NCBI GenBank assembly: GCA_039818345.1
Contig: JBCBUC010000006.1
Span: forward strand, 66,167 to 130,166
From: Parvularcula sp039818345
GTDB lineage: Bacteria > Pseudomonadota > Alphaproteobacteria > Caulobacterales > Parvularculaceae
Direction of reading: 5' to 3'
DNA: 64,000 nt
How positions within the stretch are numbered: position 1 is the stretch's first letter; each line of letters begins with the position of its first letter. The translations under genes and the position numbers were made by a program. The notes beneath the pieces were generated by a model. That model was not told the origin of the DNA. It ran no database searches and saw only the letters and a program-made list of their open reading frames with translations. Below are positions 52,686-60,153 of the stretch, one piece after another.

Positions 52686-53055
52686 TGATCCCCAGGTGAT
52701 TGCTGAGGTGGCCTCTGCGTTTGACCGCTACGAAGCCGCGCTCATGGCCGATGATATCGAGGTGATGGATGAGCTCTTCCATCAGGCACCGAGCACAGTA
52801 CGGTATGGCGTGGGCGAAGTGCTTTACGGATATGATGAGATTGCGGACTTTCGCCGGTCCCGTGGCGGTTCTCCTCAACGGCGCCTTGGCAAGGTCGCGA
52901 TCCACAGCTTTGGTGAGTGTTTCGCCACAATCCATGCAGAGTTTTTCCGGGAGGGTAGCGACCGGCGGGGCCGTCAAACCCAATCATGGGTGAAAATCGA
53001 CAGCGTTTGGAAAGTTGTCTCAGCCCATGTCTCTATCGAGGGGCAAGGCTCATGA
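52675..53055 (+). CDS. hpxZ: HpxZ-like protein (DUF3225/AtzH-like)
   Basis: 126-residue SnoaL/NTF2-fold protein of the HpxZ/AtzH family, named 'oxalurate catabolism protein HpxZ'. Family marks are IDDPQVIAEVASAFDRYEAALMADD and TVRYGVGEVLYGYDEIADFRRSRG. The biochemical role in the hpx route is not settled; AtzH is an amidohydrolase in the biuret pathway. GAAGGAG precedes the ATG. Overlaps puuE and uraD, so tightly coupled. Confidence 0.87.
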   Translation: MQIDDPQVIAEVASAFDRYEAALMADDIEVMDELFHQAPSTVRYGVGEVLYGYDEIADFRRSRGGSPQRRLGKVAIHSFGECFATIHAEFFREGSDRRGRQTQSWVKIDSVWKVVSAHVSIEGQGS

Positions 53056-53567
53056 AGATCGAAACGCTCAACAAGGCGACCACCGATGGTTTTGTTCAAA
53101 GCCTCGACTTTCTTTATGAACACAGCCCGTGGGTTGTTCAGTCGGCGGCGAAATACCGTCCGTTTGCCGATGGCGACGCGCTTCTCTCCGGTCTTCAGCA
53201 GGCTGTGGCGGATGCCGGCGAGAGCCAACAACGTGATCTCTTAAACGCCCACCCCGATCTTGCCGGAAAAGCGGCCATTCGCGGGGAATTGACGGATTGT
53301 TCGACGCGCGAGCAAGCGTCAGCTGGCCTTGATCAACTTTCGCCGGAAGAACACACGCAATTCGTCCACTTTAACGAGGCGTACAGAGAGCAGTTTGGTT
53401 TTCCCTTCATTATATGTGTGCGGGAGCACGACAAGCACTCGATCTTATCCGAAATGGCCCGTAGGATGAAGAACACGAGCGCGGTCGAACTCGCAGCAGG
53501 GCTTGAAGAAGTTCGCAAAATTGTCCGTTACCGATGGAAGGAGGTCGCTGATGACCAACCTGACTGA
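53052..53567 (+). CDS. uraD: OHCU decarboxylase
   Basis: 171-residue helical enzyme that decarboxylates 2-oxo-4-hydroxy-4-carboxy-5-ureidoimidazoline to (S)-allantoin. The catalytic His is H67 in LNAHPDLAGKAA, exactly the position in vertebrate UraD, and the FGFPFIICVREHDK motif follows. ATGA overlap with hpxZ. It overlaps the following flavoprotein gene by 17 bases. In Alphaproteobacteria uraD and uraH usually lie together; here they flank the flavoprotein gene. Confidence 0.95.
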   Translation: MKIETLNKATTDGFVQSLDFLYEHSPWVVQSAAKYRPFADGDALLSGLQQAVADAGESQQRDLLNAHPDLAGKAAIRGELTDCSTREQASAGLDQLSPEEHTQFVHFNEAYREQFGFPFIICVREHDKHSILSEMARRMKNTSAVELAAGLEEVRKIVRYRWKEVADDQPD

Positions 53568-54993
53568 TCACGAAACCCTTGTCCGGACTGATCTCGAAAC
53601 ACTGGGGGTCAGACCTTCGCGAAGTCTCGATGACCGAGATGCGCCTTATGACGTGCTCGTCGTTGGAGGTGGCCAAAGCGGCATGGGGGCGGCATTCGGT
53701 CTTCTTCGCGAACGGGTCCAGAACCTGCTTGTTCTTGACGAGAACGAAGAGGGGTTTGAAGGGCCTTGGCTCACCTATGCGCGCATGTACACCCTACGGA
53801 CACCGAAGGAATTGACATCGATTGACCTTGGCGTGCCATCGTTGACTTTCCGCGCCTATTGGTCGGCAAAGCACAGTCCTGAAGACTGGCAAGCGATCGG
53901 GAAAATTCCCCGTGAGGCGTGGGCGGAATACCTGATTTGGTATCGAAAGGTCTTAGGCCTGCCCGTGCTCAACAGCCGCCGCGTGATTGGTTGTACCCGA
54001 ACTGACAGCGGTCATTACCAAGTCACAGCGACAGGGCCGCAAGGCGATGAGGTCTTTTTTGCGCAAAAAGTGGTGTTTGCCACAGGGATTCAGGGCGGTG
54101 GAGAGTGGCACGTGCCGTCGATGATCGAAAATGCGCTGCCTCGCGTGCGTTATGCGCATACGTCCCATCCACTGGCCGACGATCAAGTGAAAGATAAGAG
54201 GATAGCTGTTCTCGGTGTCGGGGCATCTGGCTTTGACAATGCGCAGCACGCGCTGAAAGCTGGCGCTACCAGCGTCGATGTTTTTGCGCGTCGTCCTCAA
54301 CTACCCGAAATCAATCCCATTCGTTTTATGGAGCGCACGGGACTTGTTCCCCGCTATGCGTCGCTATCGGACCATACCAAATATGAGGTCATGCGGATCT
54401 TCTTTGAGGCTGGCCAACCGCCGACCAATGATACCTTCGACCGCGCCAGCGACTGGCCCAATTTCTCGCTTCATCTCGGCGAGCCGTGGAACAGCGTGCG
54501 CGAGGTCGACGAGGGTGTCGAGGTGATCACCCCTAAGGGTCGGTACATTTACGACTTTCTTATTCTGTCTACCGGGCTCGTCACCGATCTTGGGTTGCGG
54601 CCGGAGCTTGAGCAGATCGCGCCGAAGGTTGCGCGTTGGCAAGATCGTTATCAGCCCTCTGAGGAAAAGCGGAAGCCAGTTCTTGATGATCATCCCTATC
54701 TCGGCCCTCACTTTGAACTGTTGGCCAAGGACGAACAGGATCGTAACCTGATGGATGGCTTGTATCTCTTTAATTACGGGGCGCTGGTCAGCCTTGGCTT
54801 GTCTGCCGCGGCAGTGACGGGTCTTGGTTATGCGATCCCTCGCTTGGCGCGTGGCATCGCTGATCAGTTGTTCACTGATAATGAACAGACGTGGCTCGCC
54901 GATTATACAGCGTTTGATGAAAAAGAGTTTTTGGGCGGTGAGCGCGCGCAGCAATACGCCGCTGAACATGATCCCGACAGACAAGCATCATGA
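53551..54993 (+). CDS. FAD/NAD(P)-binding flavoprotein, candidate urate-step monooxygenase
   Basis: 480-residue flavoprotein with two Rossmann sites: GGGQSG at 39-44 (FAD) and GVGASG at 222-227 (NADPH), the latter after YAHTSHPLADDQVKDKRIAV, which resembles the F-x-G-x3-H linker of FMO/BVMO-type class B monooxygenases. It is not similar in layout to HpxO, a class A flavoenzyme with one Rossmann site and about 380 residues. AAGGAGG precedes the ATG. The gene overlaps uraD and ends in an ATGA with uraH, so its place in the operon is at the missing urate to 5-hydroxyisourate step. Function is inference from position. Confidence 0.85.
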   Translation: MTNLTDHETLVRTDLETLGVRPSRSLDDRDAPYDVLVVGGGQSGMGAAFGLLRERVQNLLVLDENEEGFEGPWLTYARMYTLRTPKELTSIDLGVPSLTFRAYWSAKHSPEDWQAIGKIPREAWAEYLIWYRKVLGLPVLNSRRVIGCTRTDSGHYQVTATGPQGDEVFFAQKVVFATGIQGGGEWHVPSMIENALPRVRYAHTSHPLADDQVKDKRIAVLGVGASGFDNAQHALKAGATSVDVFARRPQLPEINPIRFMERTGLVPRYASLSDHTKYEVMRIFFEAGQPPTNDTFDRASDWPNFSLHLGEPWNSVREVDEGVEVITPKGRYIYDFLILSTGLVTDLGLRPELEQIAPKVARWQDRYQPSEEKRKPVLDDHPYLGPHFELLAKDEQDRNLMDGLYLFNYGALVSLGLSAAAVTGLGYAIPRLARGIADQLFTDNEQTWLADYTAFDEKEFLGGERAQQYAAEHDPDRQAS

Positions 54994-55319
54994 GCGCTCT
55001 TTCGACCCATGTTCTTGATCTGACCACGGGACGGCCGGCGGTTGGTGTGCGGATCATGCTTGAGATGCAAGGCTATCCAAAGATCGAAGGCATCACCGAC
55101 AGTGACGGGCGGTGCAAAAATCTCCTAGGCGGTGAACCGCTCAAGGCAGGTCGGCATACGATCAAATTCGATATTGGCTCATATTTTTCTGCCAGTGGTT
55201 ATGATCAGGTGTTTCTTCACATAGTAACCCTCGAGTTTGAGGTGACAAACCCTGAGGAACATCATCACGTGCCGTTACTCGCAACGCCATTTGCCGCCTC
55301 GACCTATCGCGGAAGTTGA
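54990..55319 (+). CDS. uraH: 5-Hydroxyisourate hydrolase (transthyretin-like)
   Basis: 109-residue transthyretin-fold enzyme that hydrolyses 5-hydroxyisourate to OHCU. Catalytic residues visible are H7 in STHVLD, R41 in SDGR, the His cluster at 91-93 (HHHVPLLATP) and the diagnostic C-terminal YRGS. Full length. Overlaps the flavoprotein gene by four bases (ATGA). Last gene of the coupled run; converges with a lipoprotein gene. Confidence 0.96.
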   Translation: MSALSTHVLDLTTGRPAVGVRIMLEMQGYPKIEGITDSDGRCKNLLGGEPLKAGRHTIKFDIGSYFSASGYDQVFLHIVTLEFEVTNPEEHHHVPLLATPFAASTYRGS

Positions 55320-56225
55320 TCATCGCTCATCAGCGTAGCGATCGATAATCGAAAGATAGGTGTTCTGATACTGATCGAGCTGGCTAAGGCTCAAAGAACC
55401 TTGCTCAAAGGCAGCCTCGAGCGTTTGGACGTAATCCGTGCCCGACGCGTCGTCTTCCCAGCGGTGACCGAGGAATAAAACGGAACGTTGGTCTTCGGTG
55501 AGGGCCACCTCGGCCTGACCTTCGTCTTTATTAAGGGTGTTGAGCGCCCATGCCATAGCGGCTCGCTCGGCTTCCCCATCCTCCGAAAAAATCAGGATGG
55601 TCAGCGCATCAATGGCCTTCTCATAGGTGAAGCCGAGCTCCTCGAAACCCGTCGCCTCCAGCATGCCCGCGTAGAGCGCTGCGACACTGCTCAATTGTAA
55701 ATCGTCCTTGTCCCCCACATCATTGAGGATGAGGGCAGGCACACCCGCTGTTTCCTCTGCACCATCGATCAATGAGCATTGCAGGATCATGCCATCCTGC
55801 ATGAAAACATAACCGATCGCAGAGGTGAGGTGAGAAAACGTGGCCTCGTCGACTTGGCCAATATAGCGGGCGGAGGCGGTGAGGGAATCGCTTGTTGTCC
55901 CTTTATAGCCCCCACGCACCTGATCGACCTCAAAGGGCGGAAGCGTGAGGTCCCTTCGCAGCTCTTCAATCATTTGGATGCTGAAGGAAGAAAGCTCGCG
56001 CGCGAGAGCTGATCCATCAAAGCCGTTCCCCAGCTGTTTTTGCAGAATGCTTCGCCGTTCATCACCCATGCGTGCACCGCCGTGAATGGGATGCACGGAA
56101 TAGTTGATGGTACAGGTCCGCGCGTCATGCTCAGACGTCGCGTCCGATGTTGCACCGCCGCAACTGACCAAAAGTATCGTGAGAGGCATGACCAGCCAGG
56201 CTGGTCGGAACGCAAGCAAGTTCAC
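55320..56225 (-). CDS. Unknown lipoprotein
   Basis: About 301 residues with a lipobox (LLVSC) near residue 22 and no family I recognise. The mature part is mostly helical with acidic surface and three more cysteines (ARTCTIN, LQCSLI), perhaps one disulfide. I chose the GTG at 56225 with AAAGGG eight bases upstream; the frame also opens with TTG at 56249. Stop abuts the uraH stop, convergent. Position inside the purine island may be chance or may link it to uptake. Confidence 0.62.
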   Translation of the reverse strand: MNLLAFRPAWLVMPLTILLVSCGGATSDATSEHDARTCTINYSVHPIHGGARMGDERRSILQKQLGNGFDGSALARELSSFSIQMIEELRRDLTLPPFEVDQVRGGYKGTTSDSLTASARYIGQVDEATFSHLTSAIGYVFMQDGMILQCSLIDGAEETAGVPALILNDVGDKDDLQLSSVAALYAGMLEATGFEELGFTYEKAIDALTILIFSEDGEAERAAMAWALNTLNKDEGQAEVALTEDQRSVLFLGHRWEDDASGTDYVQTLEAAFEQGSLSLSQLDQYQNTYLSIIDRYADER

Positions 56226-56359
56226 AGCGTGAACCCTTTCAAAAAGCAAGGCGCTTAGCGGCGTTGAGCCCTCGCAGCAACGCCCGAAACCAACCGCTAC
56301 AAAAGTGTGGCCAATAAGTCGAACGTGCTAAAATGATGGAGCTGAATAACATTTCCGCG

Positions 56360-56389
56360 TTGACATCGTTTGCAGTGCGAATTTAACAT
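56360..56389 (+). promoter_or_regulatory. Candidate promoter of the purine TonB receptor
   Basis: A perfect TTGACA at 56360-56365 with a TTAACA/TAACAT -10-like box at 56383-56389 (17-18 base spacing), about 110 bases before the GTG start of the receptor. It lies in the 277 bp divergent gap between the lipoprotein and receptor genes. Confidence 0.5.
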
Positions 56390-56502
56390 TTTTTTGAAGC
56401 GTCGTTCGCTTGTGCACAATCAAAGGGGTAGATGGGCTCACGGTAGGGGTGAGTGATCGCTCTCATTGCGCGCAGGCGGTGTAAACTAGAGGGTGGCAGA
56501 CC

Positions 56503-58908
56503 GTGGCTAACGCATCAACTATCAATCATTGTACAAAGAAAAGAGGGCGCTCCGGTGCCATGTTGGCGCTTATGGCGTGCTCTGCGCTTTCTGGCGCTGC
56601 ATGGGCACAAGATGGCGACGGCGACGTGATCGTCGTGCAGGGTAGCCTCCGTGCGCTTCCTGTCGAAGACGTCGGCTCGGTTTTCGGTTTCGACAAAAAC
56701 CTTGTGGAAACACCGCGTTCCGCCTCAACCATCAGTGCTGAGCAAATCGAACGCTTCGGCATCACCGACATTTACGGTCTTGTGGCGCAGACCCCAGGAA
56801 CGTTCACCAACTCCTTCTTCGGTGTCGGCGGTGCGCTCGACGTGCGTGGTTCTCCTGGCGAAGTTTATTTCCGAGGTGTTCGTCGCCTCGACAACCCCGG
56901 TAACTACCCGACGCCGATCGGTGCGTCGGACCGGATCGATATTGTCCGTGGTCCAGCCTCGCCGATCTACGGTCCTGCAAAAATTGGCGGTTACATGAAC
57001 TTCGTGCCGAAAACGGCGCGGGTTGCAGGTGGTAATCTGCTCGATCAGCCGGAAGGTGAAGTCAGCTACACGACCGGCAGCTGGGACAAGAGTGTGCTGA
57101 CCGGTACCGTGACAGGACCAGCCAATGTTCTGGGCCAGGAGTTTGGCTACCACGTCTTTGCTCAGGTCGAGAATTCAGGAAGCTATTACAACAACATCGC
57201 GACGGACCAAACAATCTTCCAGGCCGCGTTTGACACCTACATCACCGAAAATGTTCGCCTTGAGTTTGGCGGCATGTACCATGATTATTTGGGTGACCAG
57301 AACGCCGGTTGGAACCGTCTGACCCAAGATCTTGTGGACAACGGCACTTACATTACAGGTACCGCGCAGCCTCTTGACACAGACGGCGACGGGCAACTTG
57401 CGCCTTCGGAATTTGTTGGTGAGTTCAGTGGTTTTCGTTTTGGGGCCGATAGTTTCACCGATGCCGATTTCGATCCAATTGTTGCGCTCGAGAATACCGG
57501 AACGGCGACGCTCAGCCGACGCGATGTTCTGACCGGTCCGAATGATCTCCTCGATAACTTGGCGGAGACGCTTTACTTCGACGTGATCTATGAAGGTCCT
57601 AATGGTCTCGAGATCAAAAACCAACTCTTCTACGACTCCACGGAAAACTTGAACGAAAATGCATACGGCTTTTCGCAGCTCATCGACTCCTGGGTTCTTG
57701 AAAACAAATTCGTTGTTTCGAAGGTGTTTGAACTAGACTTCGCTGAAGTGTCCGCTCAGGCATCGCCGTCCATTCGTTATACGAATTTTGAGCAAGCTGA
57801 CGACTTCTTCTTCGAGTATTTCCACCGTGTCGACCTGACCCAAGGCTATGACGCTTTGTCTGATCGTCTTCTGTCCACGGAAGAAGGCCAAAACTTCTCG
57901 GGATATGTCGAGGGTGACTACTTCAACCTTGGCCTTGCAGCGTTGGTTGATGTCGAAACGGAATTCGGTCTCGCGTTCCTCCTTGGTGGTCGCTATGACT
58001 ACATTGATGCTGAGGCTGAAGATCGGGTGGAGCTGTTAATCTTCCCTCCTGATCCGTCCGATCCTGGCTTGGCTGAGGGTGATGACAAGGACGTGGCTTG
58101 GTCGTACACTGCCTCAGTTTCCTACGAACTCCCGTTCGGTGTAATCCCTTATGCGACGTGGTCTGAGCAGTCATCGGTTGTCGCTGGGCAGGGCGCAGAG
58201 ATTTCGACCGAGAATCTTCGCAACGGTACTTGGTTGACTGAGGCCACCCTTGAAGAGTTCGGTGTCAAAGGAAGCTTCTTTGACGATCGCCTTTACGCCG
58301 CATTTGCTTACTACGAGCAAGAGCGGGTGGACTTCAGTGCCCAGCAAATCGTGACAAACCAAGCTGTGAAAACAGAAGGTTTCGAAGCTGAATTCCGTTG
58401 GTCGGTGACTGACAACTTCTTGTTGACTGGTGCCTACACCAACACGGAAGTGGTCAACCTGACCGCATTGGAGGAAGGCAGTTTGTTCAGCTTCTTCGGT
58501 ATCGAAGATTTGGTGAACGTGACCGACCAAACCCTTCATCTTGGTGGTCAACCCTTTGGCCTTATTCCGATCAGCAGCGAAGACGAGGCCCGCCGGGCAG
58601 GTATTCCGGAGAATATCTACTCACTCACGGCGACCTATCAATTCGATAACGGTTTAGCTGTCTTTGGTACGGTCACTGATGTGGATGAGGTCTTCTCGGG
58701 TCAAAGTCAGGTCGTTGAACTGCCAAGCTATACGCTCGTCGATCTGGGTGCGTCTTATGAGACAGACAGTTGGCTTTTCCGGGTGAACGTGAAAAACGTG
58801 ACCAATGAAGAGTACTTCCGTGCTAACTTCACCGAGCTCTTTGGTTCGTCAATCGCGCTGCCTGAATTGCCGCGCCATGTACAAGCCACGGTGTCGTACA
58901 AGTTCTAA
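56503..58908 (+). CDS. TonB-dependent receptor with EF-hand loop, purine island
   Basis: 801-residue outer-membrane receptor. Signal peptide (about 1-35, AWA-Q), plug domain with VIVVQGSL, RFGITDIYGLVAQTPGTFTNSFFG, VYFRGVRRL and VRGPASPIYGPAKIGGYMNF, and a barrel ending in TVSYKF. Residues 292-303, DTDGDGQLAPSE, are a complete EF-hand loop, probably in an extracellular loop. Start GTG at 56503 with AGAGGG upstream. The next two genes on the strand are purine-nucleoside proteins, so a purine or nucleoside ligand is likely (inference). Confidence 0.88.
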   Translation: MANASTINHCTKKRGRSGAMLALMACSALSGAAWAQDGDGDVIVVQGSLRALPVEDVGSVFGFDKNLVETPRSASTISAEQIERFGITDIYGLVAQTPGTFTNSFFGVGGALDVRGSPGEVYFRGVRRLDNPGNYPTPIGASDRIDIVRGPASPIYGPAKIGGYMNFVPKTARVAGGNLLDQPEGEVSYTTGSWDKSVLTGTVTGPANVLGQEFGYHVFAQVENSGSYYNNIATDQTIFQAAFDTYITENVRLEFGGMYHDYLGDQNAGWNRLTQDLVDNGTYITGTAQPLDTDGDGQLAPSEFVGEFSGFRFGADSFTDADFDPIVALENTGTATLSRRDVLTGPNDLLDNLAETLYFDVIYEGPNGLEIKNQLFYDSTENLNENAYGFSQLIDSWVLENKFVVSKVFELDFAEVSAQASPSIRYTNFEQADDFFFEYFHRVDLTQGYDALSDRLLSTEEGQNFSGYVEGDYFNLGLAALVDVETEFGLAFLLGGRYDYIDAEAEDRVELLIFPPDPSDPGLAEGDDKDVAWSYTASVSYELPFGVIPYATWSEQSSVVAGQGAEISTENLRNGTWLTEATLEEFGVKGSFFDDRLYAAFAYYEQERVDFSAQQIVTNQAVKTEGFEAEFRWSVTDNFLLTGAYTNTEVVNLTALEEGSLFSFFGIEDLVNVTDQTLHLGGQPFGLIPISSEDEARRAGIPENIYSLTATYQFDNGLAVFGTVTDVDEVFSGQSQVVELPSYTLVDLGASYETDSWLFRVNVKNVTNEEYFRANFTELFGSSIALPELPRHVQATVSYKF

Positions 58909-58930
58909 GGCTTATCGTCTAAGCTGAAGG

Positions 58931-58964
58931 GGCCGCCTGCTCGCTATTGTGCGAGGGGGCGGCC
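58931..58964 (+). terminator. Stem-loop between receptor and nucleoside-protein genes
   Basis: GGCCGCC-TG-CTCGC (58931-58944) pairs with GCGAG-GG-GGCGGCC (58951-58964) around TATTGT, a 12-bp stem with a small internal loop. Only TT follows. A partial terminator that lowers expression of the downstream genes is likely. Confidence 0.5.
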
Positions 58965-58987
58965 TTCCACGTTCCAAGGGAGAGAGA

Positions 58988-60145
58988 ATGAACAACGCCC
59001 CCCGCCGTCCCGCTTCAAAATTCCTCCGCCACACGGCATTGGGTCTTCTGGCCGCAATAGGCCTGGCCGCCTGCGGTGCGGAGCCTGTCAGCACCGAGAC
59101 CGTCTCGGCGCCGGACGTCATCATCGACCCCAATGATTGCCAGCCTGGCTACGCATGCTCTGATCCAATCCCGGTGAAAGCCGTTGTTGTGACCATGTTC
59201 GAGATTGGCGAGGACGAGGGCGATCTCGCTGGTGAGTTCCAGCTTTGGAAAGAGCGCCGCAACCTCAATGTGCAGATTCCTTTCCCGCATTCCCATCACG
59301 ATCTCTTTTTAGAAGAAGACACCGGTATTCTCGTCATGGTCACCGGCATCGGCACCATGAAGTCCACGTCCTCGATTATGGCGCTCGGTCTCGACCAGCG
59401 GTTTGATCTTTCCCAGGCCTATTGGTTGGTGGCCGGTATTGCCGGTATTGATCCAGAAGATGCCACAATCGGTTCAGCCGCTTGGGCACATTACCTTATT
59501 GACGGTGATCTCAGCCATGAAATCGATCCGCGCGAGATCCCTGAGGACTGGAAATATGGCTATTTTGCTCGCGGTACGGACGGTCCGAACGCGACTGTTC
59601 CTCCCGAACCAACCGGAGAACTGTTCGTCCTCAATGAAGGTCTCCGTGACTGGGCTTACGAATTGACCAAGGACATTGATATTCCTGAATCGGAAGGCCT
59701 GATCGCCGAACGTGAGCAGTTCACGGAGCATGAGATGGCGCGAACCTCGCCAAAGATCATGAAGGGTGACCACGTTGCCGCGATGACCTTTTGGCATGGC
59801 GAGATGATGAACGATTGGGCCAATGACTGGGTCAAGTTCTGGACCGAAGGTGAGGGCGAGTTTGTCACCTCCGCGATGGAAGACACCGGTACGCTGCAAT
59901 CCCTCACCTATCTTGACAATATCGGTCGCGTGGATGTCGACCGGGTCATGGTGCTCCGTTCAGGAAGCAATTTCTCCATGCCGCCACCAGGGTTCACCGC
60001 GGCGGAATATTTGCTGCGTGAGAATGAAGTCTATTCTGGCATGGAGGCCGCTCTGGAAGCGCTCTACCTCGCCGGGACCACGGTGGTGGACGAGCTCGTC
60101 GCTAACTGGGAGGTCTATGCGGACGAGATTCCCTCAGCCGAGTAG
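58988..60145 (+). CDS. Purine nucleoside permease (NUP) family lipoprotein
   Basis: 385-residue protein of the family named after the Candida nucleoside permease NUP. A lipobox GLAAC gives Cys29 as the lipid anchor. There is no transmembrane segment after the signal peptide, so it cannot be a permease by itself. The motifs VTGIGTMKSTSSIMALGL and WLVAGIAGIDPEDATIGSAAWA resemble the nucleoside-phosphorylase/nucleosidase fold, suggesting periplasmic nucleoside cleavage or binding (inference). AGAGAG before the ATG. Eight bases before the deaminase gene. Confidence 0.85.
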   Translation: MNNAPRRPASKFLRHTALGLLAAIGLAACGAEPVSTETVSAPDVIIDPNDCQPGYACSDPIPVKAVVVTMFEIGEDEGDLAGEFQLWKERRNLNVQIPFPHSHHDLFLEEDTGILVMVTGIGTMKSTSSIMALGLDQRFDLSQAYWLVAGIAGIDPEDATIGSAAWAHYLIDGDLSHEIDPREIPEDWKYGYFARGTDGPNATVPPEPTGELFVLNEGLRDWAYELTKDIDIPESEGLIAEREQFTEHEMARTSPKIMKGDHVAAMTFWHGEMMNDWANDWVKFWTEGEGEFVTSAMEDTGTLQSLTYLDNIGRVDVDRVMVLRSGSNFSMPPPGFTAAEYLLRENEVYSGMEAALEALYLAGTTVVDELVANWEVYADEIPSAE

Positions 60146-60153
60146 GTCGGAGC

